Below, in pieces: positions 1-11,645 of a DNA stretch of 64,000 bases. Source of the DNA: Paraspadella gotoi (Eukaryota > Chaetognatha); NCBI GenBank assembly GCA_051294375.1, contig JBJCIZ010000040.1, forward strand, positions 62,001 to 126,000, given 5' to 3'. The notes under the pieces are model-generated. The model was not told where the DNA came from and searched no databases. It saw only the letters and a list, made by a program, of their open reading frames with translations. The stretch's first letter is position 1, and every line of letters begins with the position of its first letter. The translations under genes and the position numbers were made by a program.

Positions 1-168
1 AAGCTGCAGGCACAACAACCAGGTGTTTTTCCTTTGTCGCCTCCCTCCTTCCCAGGTGGGCGTAAAGAGGTCCCCTACTTTCCCTTATTATTTTTTATTT
101 ACCCCCTAAATGTTTTATTTCATATAATTACCCCTTTCTCCCCCCTTGTTGTGGTACCCTGTTCCAAG

Positions 169-1210
169 ATGGCGGTGGCGAGAGAACCTCAAACGACCGG
201 CGCCGCGTCTTCTATTGGATCGAAGCCTTTAATTCATCCAAGGACGACTCTTGAGAATGGATTAACTTATTCGAAAAGGCAGTCGTGCTTCGCGACCAAT
301 CCCCTCCTCGCGAACAAAAAGCATGAATTCTTTATCAATGGCTGCCTCTCAAATTAGACGCGTTGGCCAGACAATCTTCAAACAGAAAACCAAGATAACT
401 ATGAGGAATTAAAAATTGAACTCATCAATTTCTTCGTTGATCCACAAGATACATATGATTTCTGGCTAAGAAAAAAACTATTAATGGGATGGAAAAGAAC
501 CATTCCGTGCTCTCGCCTCCGTGTTATCACATCGGTGATCAAAGCATGATAAATATCAACCCTGCCAACTAAGGCGGTGAATATTTCTTCACCTCCGCGC
601 CGCCTTGGATAAGCCATATAGGAACGCCATAGATCTAGGTTGCGCGAAGACAAAAGAACCATAGAAGAAGCAAAGAAGATTGCTCAAGGGTTCCATATGA
701 CCCAGGCTTGAAGACGATGACAAAGCAGACAAAGCTGAAAGTAAATCAGTTTCCTTTACAGGCGCCGCTATGAAAGACGATCGTATAAAAAAATCCTGGA
801 AGATGCCTTAGCAAGCTCTGCTATCGAAATGGAAAATCTCCGAAGAGAACCAGAGGTAATAGGAGGCAAATGGGATGATGGATACACAAGTGAACGCCGT
901 CGCAACTTCTCACGAGTCCCTCAGATCCAGAGATGGTTCCGATTCAGAATCGTGGCCCTCCTACAACCCGACGGACCGCAGACGCGACTATCAAAACAGG
1001 CGCGACCGGTTCCGTAGATTGGACCAATCAGACCGATACAGAAGCCCTACGACCGACAGCAGCAGTCGCGACAGCCGTGATAGCAGCATTCTAGCCGCCG
1101 CGGCGAAGAAATGGTCGAAACGAAGGCAGATACTGGCCCCGTGAAGGCAAGACTTTAGAAGAAGAGACAACTACTCAACTCTGGAAGAGACGCCTACAGG
1201 GCCAATCCAA
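169..1210 (+). pseudogene. Gag-like gene of element A (copy A1), frameshifted
   Basis: Gag would form the particle that packages element RNA. The first ATG (169) sits in a purine-A context after a pyrimidine-rich leader. Across frames the capsid-type segment WINLFEKAV is readable in the better copy A2. The C-terminal part (829-1144) is Arg/Ser/Asp-rich, a plausible basic nucleocapsid; no CCHC knuckle was found. At least four frame breaks separate these segments, so this copy is not expected to make a full protein. Assignment rests on position upstream of protease and RT and on residue composition. Confidence 0.6.
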
Positions 1211-1329
1211 ACCGTAGATGAGGAAAGTTATGTTAGCGAAGGCGAATTAGAAGTCCTCCGCCTGTATCGCGAACAGCGCAAACGCGATCGCCAAATCAAT
1301 CCGCCAACTCCTCATCCAACAGCAAATCA

Positions 1330-1800
1330 AATCTTATTCAAAAAACTAGAGGACGACCTTGCCACGAGGCAAGGCAGGGTCAAATGACAGAGAGTCCCCT
1401 AAATTAGAAACTTTAAAGCCTAAATGGAAAGCAGAGTTCTTCGCTAGAGTGGGTAATGAAAAACTAATCAGTCCTTGCGACACAGGCTGTTCAAAGAGCT
1501 GTGTCAGCGAGGAATTCTTCAATCATCATCACTCTTTGCGCCAAGTAAGTTTAGACCCCTATCCTTTACAGGTACAGCCATAAATGGCCCAAAGTACTAA
1601 CTATAGGCATCGCAACATTAATTTAGAATCAATAATACCTATATGCATATGAATTGTAGAATTGTGCGAGGGCCTTATCCAACCTTCATTCTTGGCTGGG
1701 ACTTTTTCTGTAAATATAACGCATTTCTAATTCCCTCCGAGGGAAAATAGTAATTCTATGGCCTTTCTTCCACACCCTGATCGAAAAACACCCATAGGCT
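1330..1800 (+). pseudogene. Retroviral-type aspartyl protease remnant, element A (A1)
   Basis: The active-site triplet reads DTG in a CDTGCSKSCVSEEFF context near 1477-1525. Further on, in other frames, a hydrophobic ILGWDFF-like segment (about 1690-1710) corresponds to the C-terminal half of retropepsins (ILG-x-DF). Both are shared with copy A2. Two or more frameshifts break the domain. In the family this enzyme cleaves Gag-Pol; here it is a relic. Confidence 0.65.
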
Positions 1801-1859
1801 CTCCGGTTGTTTCTACCGCATCCCCGAGGACACTGTATTCCTGCTAACTCAAAAATGCA

Positions 1860-2690
1860 GTCTGAATGTCGAGACTAATGCTAGATAATAAAGAAGCCAA
1901 CGAAGCCTCCAAAACAGTCATAACAGAGCCCTTCGCTAATGGTAACGAGAGTTCCTTGCTTGCAAGTGCGTTTCCGTCTGTGTGAAAGAAGGCAGATTCC
2001 TCACAGAAGTCATGAATATTAACCTACAATAGCCACAAAGCCATAGCTGGTTATTAGGCCGGAACAGGTTGAAGTTCTCTCAATAAATAATGGTAAAGTG
2101 ACTGTTAGAGAATTATGAAAATAAAAAAATATTTTAAAAAATTATTTCATTAATAAGCGCACGGAAGCCTTTAAAGATTATTTTTATTACTAAATAAAGT
2201 AAAAAATTTTTTTTTGAATTTTTCAATTTTTTTGATAGATTCTGATAGAGCTTTAAAAGTTAGATTAAGTTATTAATACAATTTTTAAATTTTGTTTTTA
2301 TTGATAAAAATTTTAAAAAACATAAAATTCAGCCATGATGATGATGATGAATTTTTTAACTTTTTTTGTTTTTAACCAATTTCTGTCAAAATTTAAAAAA
2401 TTGTAGTATAACTTTCATTTAACTATTCAAGCTCTATAAGAAATCCGTTCTTTAAAAAATAAATTAAAAAATAAAATTTTTGTCATCTTGTTATATATTT
2501 AATTAATATTTAAAAGCTTCGTGCAAAACCCAATGGAACTAATTCAAAAAGTTGCATGAAAAATCGATTTAGTAATGGAAGGAAAAAAGAAATTTTTTTT
2601 GAGAGAATTAGAAGTTATAAAAAGTGTTCAATTTTGGCCCGCCTTACTGGTTATGTCCTGGGCTATGCAGAATTCCAGACGATGAGTCCT
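1860..2690 (+). other. Pol linker followed by AT-rich spacer (A1)
   Basis: 1870-2110 matches the A2 linker ORF (19082-19354) with frame breaks. 2110-2640 is very AT-rich with many homopolymers and no coding potential, and the same spacer is at 19360-19890. It interrupts pol between protease and RT in both copies, so it predates their separation. It starts near a GGTAAAG and ends near ATGCAG, so an intron-like or inserted origin is possible but unproven. AGTC at 2685-2688 is the empty target site of element D. Confidence 0.4.
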
Positions 2691-2694
2691 GAAT

Positions 2695-2945
2695 ATTTTT
2701 TGCATCAGAACGAATATGGTCTGATGCTTTCTCTAGCGAAGACTCTGGTTATGAATCAGAGGATCCTGGCGACTCTGTGGGTTCCGACTCAGAAAAAGAA
2801 TTCGAGAATGACCCCCCGCTAAGGCAAGCCTCCATTAACACTAAAGAAAAACCCCCGCCAAGAGACATCAATACCCGAAGGAGCTAAAAAGGTTAAAAGT
2901 TAATTACAGCAAATCCGCGCCAGATGAAAAAAAAACCCTATATAG
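2695..2945 (+). pseudogene. Acidic Ser/Asp/Glu-rich pol linker (A1)
   Basis: One frame reads a low-complexity acidic stretch (SEDSGYESEDPGDS and following) and then a Pro/Lys-rich stretch. The same segment follows element D at 25030-25288. It lies directly before RT and is taken as a linker of the A polyprotein; no catalytic motif is visible. Confidence 0.4.
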
Positions 2946-3545
2946 ATCAATTGAAAGGAATTACTCGAGGTGAAACATGAAAAAGCTTTTCTCAAAACAT
3001 AATCGGGATTATGGTAGAACGAATCTTATACAATGTAGATCATCATTTGAAAGACAAAACCGGCCCTCCTATGCCATAGCCCTTTACCGCGTACGCGTCC
3101 CGAAATGCGCGACATTATTGATAAGCAAGCCTATGAGATGATCGCTGATGGCCTCTTGGCCATCCACGAGCCCTTACTCCGCCCCGATATTACTGGGCGA
3201 TTATAGATTTCCTCACAGACTTCAGGAATAGTCAATGAGAGTGCAATAAAGTGGTTATCCCCTGCCAAGAATAGAGACTCCCTACAAAAAACTCAAAACC
3301 AAGATTTTCACGCAATGGATCTGACCAAAGGCTTTTGGCAGATCCAATACATCCCGACGATAGAAAATATTTTGCCTTTTCCACGGAATCCATGCATTTG
3401 GAATATTTATAGCTCCCATGGCGCTAAAAATTCCCCCAGCTATCTGTGCGCCCTATGCAATTAGTTTGAGAGGTTTCCCCACAACAATAATTAGCTACAT
3501 GGACGATATCTCGTAGCAGATAAAGACATGGAAAGCCATTGAGCC
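2945..3545 (+). pseudogene. Reverse transcriptase remnant, element A (A1)
   Basis: Matches the well-preserved RT of copy A3 (34587-35185) but with many indels. Recognisable are the AMDLTKGFWQI segment around 3312-3345 and the catalytic YMDD at 3496-3507, in different frames. This is the Ty3/gypsy RT type (FxAMDLxxGFxQIPxxPxxxxxTAF, then YMDDILV). Confidence 0.75.
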
Positions 3546-4390
3546 GGAGAGGCGACAAAGACGACGACACCGTAGACCATGATTATGCATTTATCCCATG
3601 ACCCTCCGAATCAATCCACCCCTTTGAAGATGATTCAGTCTTCTTAGGCATAGATGATCTCGACGAAACAACGGCAGTAAACTTCAATGCAAATGAAAGC
3701 GAACTCAGAAGTTGAGAGAAGAACAAGACAATGACGATTATGAAAGATGGAACGCTCTGTAGGAAAAACTTCCATAACTGAAGCGCCTGGCCCATTTTAC
3801 AAGCAGTAATCCCCGATTTACTTGTAATGACGTTCTGAAACGTTTCCACGGTCAGTGTTTTCCGGCCATCATCAATCAAAAAGATGGTGGAGAAAGTAAG
3901 ACGTTACGCTATCTGGCCAGGGCTAGGCAAAGATGTTGCAAACCATCTCAAAAACAGCAAGATATGCGAACCAGGTCAATGAACCAAACCCAAAGAACAA
4001 AAACACCATTACAATCATCGTTGGCCGAAAATGTGTTTGACCATGTTATATGGCGATCTGCTAGAAGCTACCCACAGCCCCAGGCGGACTGAAGTATGTC
4101 TTGGTCTTCAAGTACGTTTTATTCTCAGGTTATGTGACACTCTATAAACTTAGGAACAAAACGCGACAGGTATTGCCAAAGGCGTTTGAAAACCTAGTTG
4201 CTTCGCTGGCCCTCAAAGTTGTTAACTGTCCGATAATGCGTGGCGAATTCATCGCTGACATTGTCAAAGCAGTTTGGCCAAATTATGGGCACGAAGAGAG
4301 AACAAGTGTAGCCTACCGTCCGGCCGAATCACAAGGCAAGCGTGGAAACGACAGAACTCCAGGAATACCAAATTAATGTAAATGACCTAA
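3545..4390 (+). pseudogene. Integrase N-terminal region and core remnant, element A (A1)
   Basis: 3545-3770 encodes the acidic post-RT linker seen intact at 35193-35417. 3780-4050 matches the integrase N-terminal (HHCC-like) region of A3. 4060-4390 matches the rve core: an FSGYV segment, then GEFIADIVKAV, then a damaged E-containing segment (SQGK). The first two catalytic Asp positions are altered or out of frame here, unlike A3. RNase H is missing between RT and integrase, as in A3. Confidence 0.65.
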
Positions 4391-4522
4391 GCCATAGAGA
4401 CTACTCGCAATAATGGGAAAGTCTTGAGATTGATTCACTCCCTGTAAATGGTTTGAATGGTCGTTACAACACTACTGTCAGTTTGCACCCCCCTCGGTCC
4501 CGGTCGTATAATATGACCCCAT

Positions 4523-5040
4523 AACGCTACGCTCTCGCCCGCACACACGCACGCAGGGTTTGTTTCTATTTATATAGTCTGTTCTTCTACCCGAGCCAAG
4601 GTGAATGCGTTACTAGCAATGATTGTTTATACGTAAGCTTTCGAAAAAAATCGCTACGTAAATATAGCAGAAATATTAGCTGACCAAATCTCTCGGAAAG
4701 ATCCAACCCTGTCTTTGGCAAGATTTTCGCCATAGAAACGATTTTCCCGCGAATCTGACAGTGTGCCCCGTTGAATAACTGCTAGAGATCTCGAATCGTT
4801 TAGCTTCCTCTTTACTTTGTAGCTTTAAATAAAATATTTCACCAAAATTGGACAATTCAAGCTTTCCGCATCCCTCCGCTTCATCACTATCAAGAATAAC
4901 CATAGTTAAGATTGTAAATGAAAAATTGTTTGTTGAGAAGCTCGCTTCACGACCAATAGACTCACATCGGATTCCTGCTTTGAAGTAGTGTCATATTGTA
5001 AAGAGATTGAACCAACATACCTTGATACGGTTGAACATTG
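4523..5040 (+). mobile_element. Diverged copy of the hAT-like MITE seen at 36130-36829
   Basis: From about 4560 to 5040 the sequence follows 36150-36560 with indels (shared GCCAAGG, TTCGCCATAGAA, TTTCACCAAAA and CAAGAATAACCAT blocks). It begins at the same position in the integrase gene (after AATATGACC) as the A3 insertion. The right half degenerates after 5040 and no clean right terminus is seen. Confidence 0.5.
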
Positions 5041-5465
5041 ATTATTACGTTGAGTCAGTGGTCGGTGAAAGTTGAGAAGATGCGGCCATCTTTGACTAAT
5101 TAGAGTATTGCATTTGGATAGACTTTTGGTTTTTCATTTAAACGCAAATCAATCAAGATAGGATTCTCAGTTCTGATTTAACGTTTTGTTTCAGTAATTG
5201 CATTTCTTTCAACTTTTGTTTAGCTGAACATTATCTCGAGTCTTGATTTTGTAGCTCGTCAATGTAATAAATTGGATATAGCGTTATTCCTGATGTTTTG
5301 ATACTCCGCTTCTCATACATGTAACTAGATACACGTTTAACAAAAAGTGAGAGAAACTCTCAAACTAGAGGAGAATCTCTTTCATGCAAATCAATAATTA
5401 AAGACATCAGTTTGATACCAAAACGTTGTGGCCTTCCCTGCGGTCAAGCTACAGTAATAATTAAG
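5041..5465. other. Non-coding stretch
   Basis: AT-rich sequence without a convincing ORF or repeat. It may include a degraded right half of the preceding MITE. Confidence 0.3.
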
Positions 5466-5560
5466 AGCCACAGTCGTGTGGTGGCCGTCATCGTCTGATA
5501 GTCTGCAGGGTTCGCGTCCCAGTCCCCGTTCACCCTGTCATCCGACGCTACGCCACACAT
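5466..5560 (+). repeat. tRNA-derived SINE-like head
   Basis: TGGTGGCCGTCATCGTCTG resembles an RNA polymerase III A box, and GGTTCGCGTCCCAG about 35 bp later fits a B box (GGTTCGANTCC). The spacing fits a tRNA-derived promoter. A matching acceptor stem is not evident, so a SINE head is likelier than a tRNA gene. A body may run to about 5700, but its 3' end is not defined. Confidence 0.35.
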
Positions 5561-5719
5561 GGTTAGCCCAAACAGGTGAAAAAGTCAAGCCAACCTAAAA
5601 GGGGCATAGGAGGAAGCCAATTCACCCTCGGAGGTAAGATGATTGGAGGTGATTAGAATTCGGGAATATAACGCTGTGGTATCATCCAATCCGCTGACAC
5701 CGCCTTTTCGTTTTCCTAC

Positions 5720-7620
5720 CAATCCGCTTTAACTCGGCCTACGACACGCAAGAGTACAAGGATCCGATGGGAGGCGGTCCGCGAGCATCAGTAATCGGAC
5801 TTCGCTCTCACGCTGACGCGAGCGCGGCGACAGCCATAGCGAGCAGGACGGCGGCGACTCTACAGATTCCTTTCGGGCATCTCGGGCGGCAGAGGCGGAG
5901 GCCAGTGCCGTTTCGCCAGCGCGAGTCAATACGAGTCGCCACGTCCTTCGCCGACAAGCTGCACGTCTAATTGTCGACTTCCAAGTGCTCAACGACCAAC
6001 AAGTTTCAAAAACGGGCCTGGCTGAGCAATCGGCGGTCGCCGCCGAAAGGAGAACATTCGCGAGCGCGGAACATGAGAGACGCTCCGCGCTGCATTGAAG
6101 CTTGGCAGCAACGCCGCAGCACTGGGAGAGGCGTCGAACAGGAAGCCAGAGTCGCTTCCGCAATGTACTTTTGACACCTTGCAATATCAGAGAAATAAGG
6201 GATAAAAACGGGTCGAAAGTCATTCGGTGATATGCATGGCGGCGCAGGAATCGTCGATCTCAAGTTACAAATAAGATCTCCTATGCTCACTTGGAGTTCG
6301 AAATTCGGCGTCACGTTGAATCCAAGATAATGCAGTTCTCTTTCGGCGAGACATGACGGGAGGGGCACGTTGGAGAGTAGAGTTCCTCAGTTAACCTACG
6401 AAAAGAGTGATGTGCCCTTCTTCTGAGCGCCGGGCAACAAGCCTGCCCATCTCCTCGGCACCCTCGAACGTACGATGGCATGCATAGCCGTCCGAAGATG
6501 CTGGCAACTGCTTGTGAGGAGGAAACGAAACATCTGCACGTGCATTGGACGACGTCGAGAAAAGAGGAAAATTCTTAGAGAAGGCGTCCGACTGAAGTAC
6601 GAGTCGTCACCTGAGGGATGAGAGGCGTGAGGACGTTTTATGGCGGAGCGAGTTGTAGTAAAGTTGGCGCGTACCAATCACTTCGTACAAAGACAGGAAA
6701 TATCTGTAAGGATCCGTCAAGCATATGCCGCTCGTCAACATCCAGTCGAAGCTGGAATCAGAATCGCGATCGCGTCAACCGTCGCACATCGGACGGACGA
6801 GCATAAACGCTCGCTGTAGGGGAGGTTTACTTCAACGAAACAATGAACGGAGAGACAAAAGCAGACAAATCCTGAGAAGGGAAAAACGGAAGGCAAAGCT
6901 CGGATCTACCTTATGCAGCCTAGAAGCGACGTTCAAGGTTTGGCGAGGAATGCCTGGTCATCGCGAGCCAGGATGTGCCAAGTTTGCACCGAGAGAACTC
7001 AGAAAACTGGCGAGGAGAGGGTGAAAGCGCCAAAGGGGGGGCGCCGGGACGTTTTTCGTAGGATGTTTGGGAAAAACGGCCGTCCCAACAGCAGATCGTT
7101 CAGCCAGCATCCACATGATTGTATCTCGTATTATGTTCGGCTGGACTCTGCCAGAAGGAAGTGCTGGTGGAACGGGCGGGGCAGATTGGAGTTGGTCATC
7201 ATTCCTGCCAACTCAAGCAGCAGACGCAGAAAATTGGCCCACGCCGGAGATGAGACTACAGGCAGGCGAGACGGACATCGCTCATCAACTGCTATGGGAA
7301 CTAGTTAAACTGTTACTTGTAGGTAAGGAGACGTCATGTTGAATCAGCGAATTCGTCGTCGGCTGATTGTGGACCCGAAATATACTCGGCGCTGCAGATT
7401 TTTTGGCGGAATAAATTTCCTAGCATCCAAAAACCACCGAGATGGGATTATTGGATTTGGACCTGTACAAGATTACTGCAAGATGCGCGGCATACGTGAC
7501 ATACATCAGCGAGGTGACTACTCACGTAGAACATTCGTTGACAGAAAAGGCGAAGAAGTTTTTATACAACTGCTGAGTCTTTGTTCGCCTCACTCTGCAA
7601 CGCCGACTTCTTGAGGCTGG
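5720..7620 (+). pseudogene. GC-rich decayed coding region upstream of RT (element C gag/protease?)
   Basis: Base composition rises sharply compared with the flanks, and short ORFs run in all plus frames (for example 5767-5970, 6725-7024, 6913-7308, 7336-7614), which is typical of a former coding region with frameshifts. None of the pieces carries a motif I recognise. Because a gypsy-type RT follows at 7850, this may be its gag/protease part. Function is inferred from position only. Confidence 0.35.
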
Positions 7621-7849
7621 TGGAAAGAGACGAAGCGACGGCGTGACCACGTGCGATCCCAACTGAAGGTCCGGACCATGGCCTATATGGTTTGATCTTT
7701 CTGTGACGCTTGTATGTCGTCTATTGATGGGCGCGTGCTTCTGTTGATATCGTGCGCGTCGCTCGACCCGAAAGTTGGCGGTGGACGAAGAGAGAAGTGC
7801 TAGAATAAAAGATGGGTCGGTCTGCGTTGGCGATAGCGATAACGGGTGT

Positions 7850-8460
7850 AAAGTCAGAAGCTCGGTCGTCTCCCCGTTGCACGTGGTTGGAAAAGCCGAG
7901 ACGGCGGGTTTTTCTGTTTTTGTGTTGGTTTTTTTAAGCTGTTGTATTGTTGTTTGTATTCTTTGGTTCTGCGTTGAGCTTGGTGCGGGCGCACTGACGG
8001 CGCCGCTGAATGCACAGACAATTAGATGACAAATTACGCCGTCAATACTTACAGACTTTCACGCACAGCTAGAAGGAAAACGATATTCTCGAAGATTGAT
8101 TTACTGGAAGGGTATCATCAAATCCCAGTCAGCCCGAAGATGTCAAGAAGACATGCGGTAATGAACCCCGCTTTGGGGTTATTATGTTTGTTCCCACGCG
8201 TGCCCTTTCGGACTTAAGAACGCAGGACAAAGATTTCAGCGTCTTTATGGACGAATTCTTGGCAGACAGTTCCACACACGTTTTGTGTACTTGGACGCAT
8301 CTTGCGGTAGCCTCGTCATCACCAAGAGGAACACCTCCCAGGTACCTTGGGATGGTCGAGTTTCAAGGCCCTCGATGCCAATGGCTTTGGTGGTGAACAA
8401 CCAAAAATCTCCATCCTACCGGCAGGATCATTGCGAGTTCTCGATTTCTTAAATTATGCA
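7850..8460 (+). pseudogene. Ty3/gypsy reverse transcriptase remnant (element C)
   Basis: Across frames the conserved gypsy RT blocks appear in order: VSPLHVVGKAE (about 7868-7900), LNAQTI (about 8005-8025), IFSKIDLLEGYHQIPVSP (8080-8135), FMDEFL (8247-8265), then LDANG and SLRVLDF near the end. The catalytic YLDD region near 8285-8300 is garbled. About 90 bp of T/G-rich DNA (7905-7995) interrupts the first blocks. It is a different family from element A and closer to Gypsy-1. Confidence 0.75.
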
Positions 8461-8650
8461 AGTTGACCAAATTATGCATATTGGTGTTGACGCAGCTATT
8501 GGTTCATTGATTGATTAATTGAAGAGAAAATTATTATTTTTATTTTTATATATTTTATTTTAATAAAAGATGAAAAAAGAAAAGAGATAGAGAAAGAGAT
8601 AGAGAGGGAGAGAGAGAGAGGAGAGGGAGAGAGAAATAGGAGGGAGAGAG
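8461..8650. repeat. AT-rich stretch and GA-rich microsatellite
   Basis: 8520-8575 is almost pure A/T. 8575-8650 is an AGAG/GGAGA purine tract. No gene. Confidence 0.6.
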
Positions 8651-8835
8651 AGCCGTTCCAGGGGGCAGGAAAATTCATCCCCCTTGGGGTGGCCCCCAGG
8701 GGAAAGGTTTTTTTAGCCCCTGGGGGATTCCCCCTGGAGTGGCCCCCTGGGGCCCATAAAAAGAGGCTACTGGGGGCCGCCCCCAAGCAGTAATAATTTG
8801 CTTGCCCCTAGCAGCGCCCCCGGGGGAGGCGATTC
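8651..8835. repeat. GC-rich palindromic minisatellite
   Basis: Irregular repetition of CCCCTGGGGG-type self-complementary units separated by short spacers. It is an island of high GC in AT-rich DNA, and ORFs across it are repeat artefacts. Confidence 0.6.
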
Positions 8836-8924
8836 TGAAGGATGACATACTTGTTTGACTTTGCCAAATTCCTGACCCGACTTTCTCCATGTTGAAAAAC
8901 ATCATTTCCAGCTTTGTCTTTCCC

Positions 8925-9634
8925 TTAGAGCAGCATCATGGGATTTGGAGAAGAACTCACCATTGGCAGCTTCGTAATCGGTGTCAGTTTCATTGCTGCA
9001 TCTTCGATGGGAAATGAGACTGAAAAGTGCGTGAGTGGCATATCATTTACCGGGTTTTTTTCTCCTTCTGCTTCTACCAGCGTTGTTGGCGGCGTTGTAG
9101 ACGGACCTGTCCGTATTTTCATGTCTTGCACGGGTAGAGGCTCAACGATTGGATTATCTAATAATACAGGCAGCATCGATGCAGAAAGCACACCACTGCT
9201 GGCTTTTCTACTTGGTCATCTTCCCTCTCACTTCCTAGCCAAACCTGAGCTTCAGCAACAACCTGGCGTTTCTGCATTTCTCGCATCTCAACTGCGCTCT
9301 TGCAAGGAACAATTCTGTCTCTAACTGCTGACTTGCCTGGTTGGCTCTCGTGCGGCTCATGACGGCGTGAGAAAATTGGTCAAGCACGATGCGGGAAATT
9401 CATATCAAACTGAGTTTCATTCTGCAAGAGATTGCAGAGAATTTCCGCTGCCGTCACCATCAATTGACGATGAATCATCTCTTCAGCAATGGAGTCAGGG
9501 GTCGGGTCATGGTTGACCAAAAGGGCAAATCTCCGGAAATCCTCAACACAGAAGCACAAGGCAAGACTAAAACGCTTCACTCCTAATTCATTTAAATTAT
9601 CAGCATTAGAAAAATAACTCAATAAACTTTCCAT
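8925..9634 (-). pseudogene. Unknown decayed minus-strand ORF pair
   Basis: Two open segments, 9634-9380 (84 aa, Leu-rich, apparently helical) and 9191-8925 (88 aa, Pro/Thr-rich), are separated by a stretch that reads as Gln/Glu/Arg-rich coil in other frames. This looks like one broken coding region. Neither piece is recognised; a transposon Gag is possible. The opposite-strand ORF (8938-9324) overlaps and is less protein-like. Confidence 0.3.
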
Positions 9635-9649
9635 GTTTTGTATTTTGGC

Positions 9650-10734
9650 GGGCTACAAGCTCAAATCAATCCATTTTTGTTCTCTCCGAATTTATGGCTC
9701 AGACAATTATTAGCCAATAATTAATAATAATCTCAGCGGCAATAAACAAATGAGAGACGCAGTGATAATTCGTTTTATTTGATGACTGTGTGAGTGAAAC
9801 CGACCACAATTCTCCTTTCTATCTGCGCGATGTGATAATACATACCCGCCTGTAAACTGAATGAGTCAAAATCTCCGGTAATAAGTAGATTATAGGCGCT
9901 TTGCTCTTGGCGCTGAACTTCAGCTCTTGACACCAGACTTCGAACTTCAGCTTAATGCCCATCTTCTGGCTTCAGCTCAATAGCTCAACTTCGGCTGTAT
10001 CGCCTAACTTCGAATCTTGCGCTAAAAGTTAGAGGTTAGCTCGCTCACCTGCCACCGAGACTGACGTGTATCACCAAGGACGCAATCACCAGCCAGATGT
10101 ATTAAATATCAACTTAGTAATGGGTACTCTCCTGGCAATCCTATCAGCGACAACCACTTACTACGTTCAACAGAGTATATTAGCCATAATGTACAACAAG
10201 TAGAAGGAGAAGTTTAATACCTAAATTAATTTAAATACTTATTATCATTATAACTATCATTTAAACTATCATTTAAACTTACATCTACGGCTTCCCGTAG
10301 ACTAAGTGACATAATTTCACATAAATTAAAGAAAAGAAAAATAATTCAAATCTCAGTCGGCTCCGTGTCCTCGGCACCGCGTCTCTAAATCCCTATGCCC
10401 GGATTCTTAGCGCCGGTTTGCTTAATCGGCGTCCCGGCGCTATGCCAGCGGCGCCGCATCGTGCCGTCTTATTATACAATGGACATTAATTTTTTTTGCA
10501 TAATTTATCATAATTCGATGTTCTGACATGATATAAGTGAATGTCCGACAATATTGAGGGGGCGGACCGACGGACTGACAATGTGAATTATAGAGTCGGG
10601 ATCTTCTAATAAGCAGATCCGACTAAAAACTGAATAAAATTTTGTGTAGCATTAGATTGCATCTGGAAATTCATAGAACACATTTTTACCGGGAAAATTT
10701 AAAAGTATGTCATTACAGTAAGTTGTTGTGTTGT
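9650..10734. other. Non-coding; irregular CTTCAGCT-rich repeat
   Basis: 9895-10030 contains loosely repeated AACTTCAGCTC-like words. 10248-10280 has a direct repeat of CTATCATTTAAA. The remainder shows no gene or element terminus I can support. Confidence 0.4.
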
Positions 10735-10805
10735 GAGGGGATTGAACCCGGTACCTAGTGGTCATAAGCTGATGGCTTTACTAAATGAGCCACCGGGTCA
10801 CAACT
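10735..10805 (-). repeat. tRNA-derived SINE-like head 1
   Basis: The reverse strand reads a B box GGTTCAATCC (10748-10739) and an A-box-like TGGCTCATTTAGTAAAG. The same head recurs at 11143-11210. The anticodon-like triplet here is changed (TAT in the loop). The following 10806-10860 matches 11211-11260. Confidence 0.55.
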
Positions 10806-11142
10806 GAAAGAGTCATGCTTATAGGCGAGGTGAACCTAGGCAATGCCCGACTACATGTCCCCCAAATTGTAACCCACCCTGCACTGCTTCCAGTGGAGGG
10901 AGGGGAGCAATCTTCAGCACGTTCATGGGCCTGGAATCAGAAGGTTGGAATACGCTCGACAGGATGGGCTCACCAGTGTAGATAAGGCGCTAAGTGGGCT
11001 GAAGATGACTATCCGTAACTTCTATAACCCCCTCTAGCAGACATGGAACAGGTCCTGGGCTTGGAACCAGGCTTGAGGGTTTTCCACGCCCACCAGGGCG
11101 GCTTGCGGCCATCCTCACTCTTCCCGCAGGGTAGGTACCGGG

Positions 11143-11210
11143 TTGGGATTGAACCCGATACCTAGTGGTCATGAGCTGATGGCTTTACTCAATGAGCCAC
11201 CGGGTCACAA
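11143..11210 (-). repeat. tRNA-derived SINE-like head 2
   Basis: Near-identical to 10735-10805: B box GGTTCAATCC, an A box with GGCTCATTGAGTAAAG, and a CAT anticodon-like triplet that suggests a tRNA-Met-like ancestor (inference). It has no clean acceptor stem, so it is read as a SINE head. Confidence 0.55.
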
Positions 11211-11262
11211 CTGAAAGAGTCATGCTAATAGGCGGGGTGAACCTAGGCAATGCCCGACCACA

Positions 11263-11508
11263 TATTCACACCGCCTCACGTCCACCATCCTTCAGCCAAA
11301 TCTATTGGCTCAGAGGGGGAACACACCATCCCAGGCGTAGTGTTCCATCCACAGTCCTGACGACTTCCTTCTGCATTGGCAAAGCAAGACCGTCCTAGGG
11401 TAACAGCGCTAGTGACCGAAGGCGTCACTGAGGGTCGAAAGGCCCCAAAGCTAACAGTGAGATGCCCCATCCCAATGGGCATCACAGGCAACCCGGCTGT
11501 TGCCATAA
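11263..11508. repeat. Interspersed ~245-bp repeat, unit 1
   Basis: Directly repeated at 11748-11990 with few differences, including CCATCCTTCAGCCAAATC near the start and GGCATCACAGGCAACCCGG near the end. It adjoins the SINE head at 11143 and may be the SINE body. Confidence 0.7.
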
Positions 11509-11540
11509 GTGGTGAGCCCTACTATCGAACACACAACCTT

Positions 11541-11645
11541 CTCATGGTATGCTACGACAAACACCCCTTCCCTGCCAACTTCTAGTATGCTACGACAAAC
11601 GCCTCTGCCCCTGGGGTATGCTACGACAAATACCTATGCCCCCAC
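11541..11645. repeat. Short tandem repeat (TATGCTACGACAAA word)
   Basis: Three spaced copies of TATGCTACGACAAA at roughly 40-bp intervals between the two 245-bp repeats. Confidence 0.6.

Larger units (their letters stand above)
1..4520 (+). mobile_element. Ty3/gypsy-like element A, copy A1 (decayed)
   Basis: Order gag, DTG protease, acidic linker, reverse transcriptase, integrase zinc region and integrase core on the plus strand matches Ty3/gypsy pol order. The RNase H domain expected between RT and integrase is not visible. The left end is cut by the window edge, and no LTR is identifiable. The same sequence recurs at 17230-19890 plus 25024-25288 (A2) and 33800-38250 (A3). Frames are broken by many single-base indels. 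On the right the integrase core runs into a hAT-like fragment at about 4523, the site where A3 carries the 36130-36829 insertion. Confidence 0.8.

Noticed and set aside
8938-9324. 128-codon plus-strand ORF
   Set aside because: It fully overlaps minus-strand ORFs with more protein-like composition, and has no motif.
10735-11210. Functional tRNA genes
   Set aside because: A and B boxes are present, but there is no closed acceptor stem and the copies are part of longer repeats.
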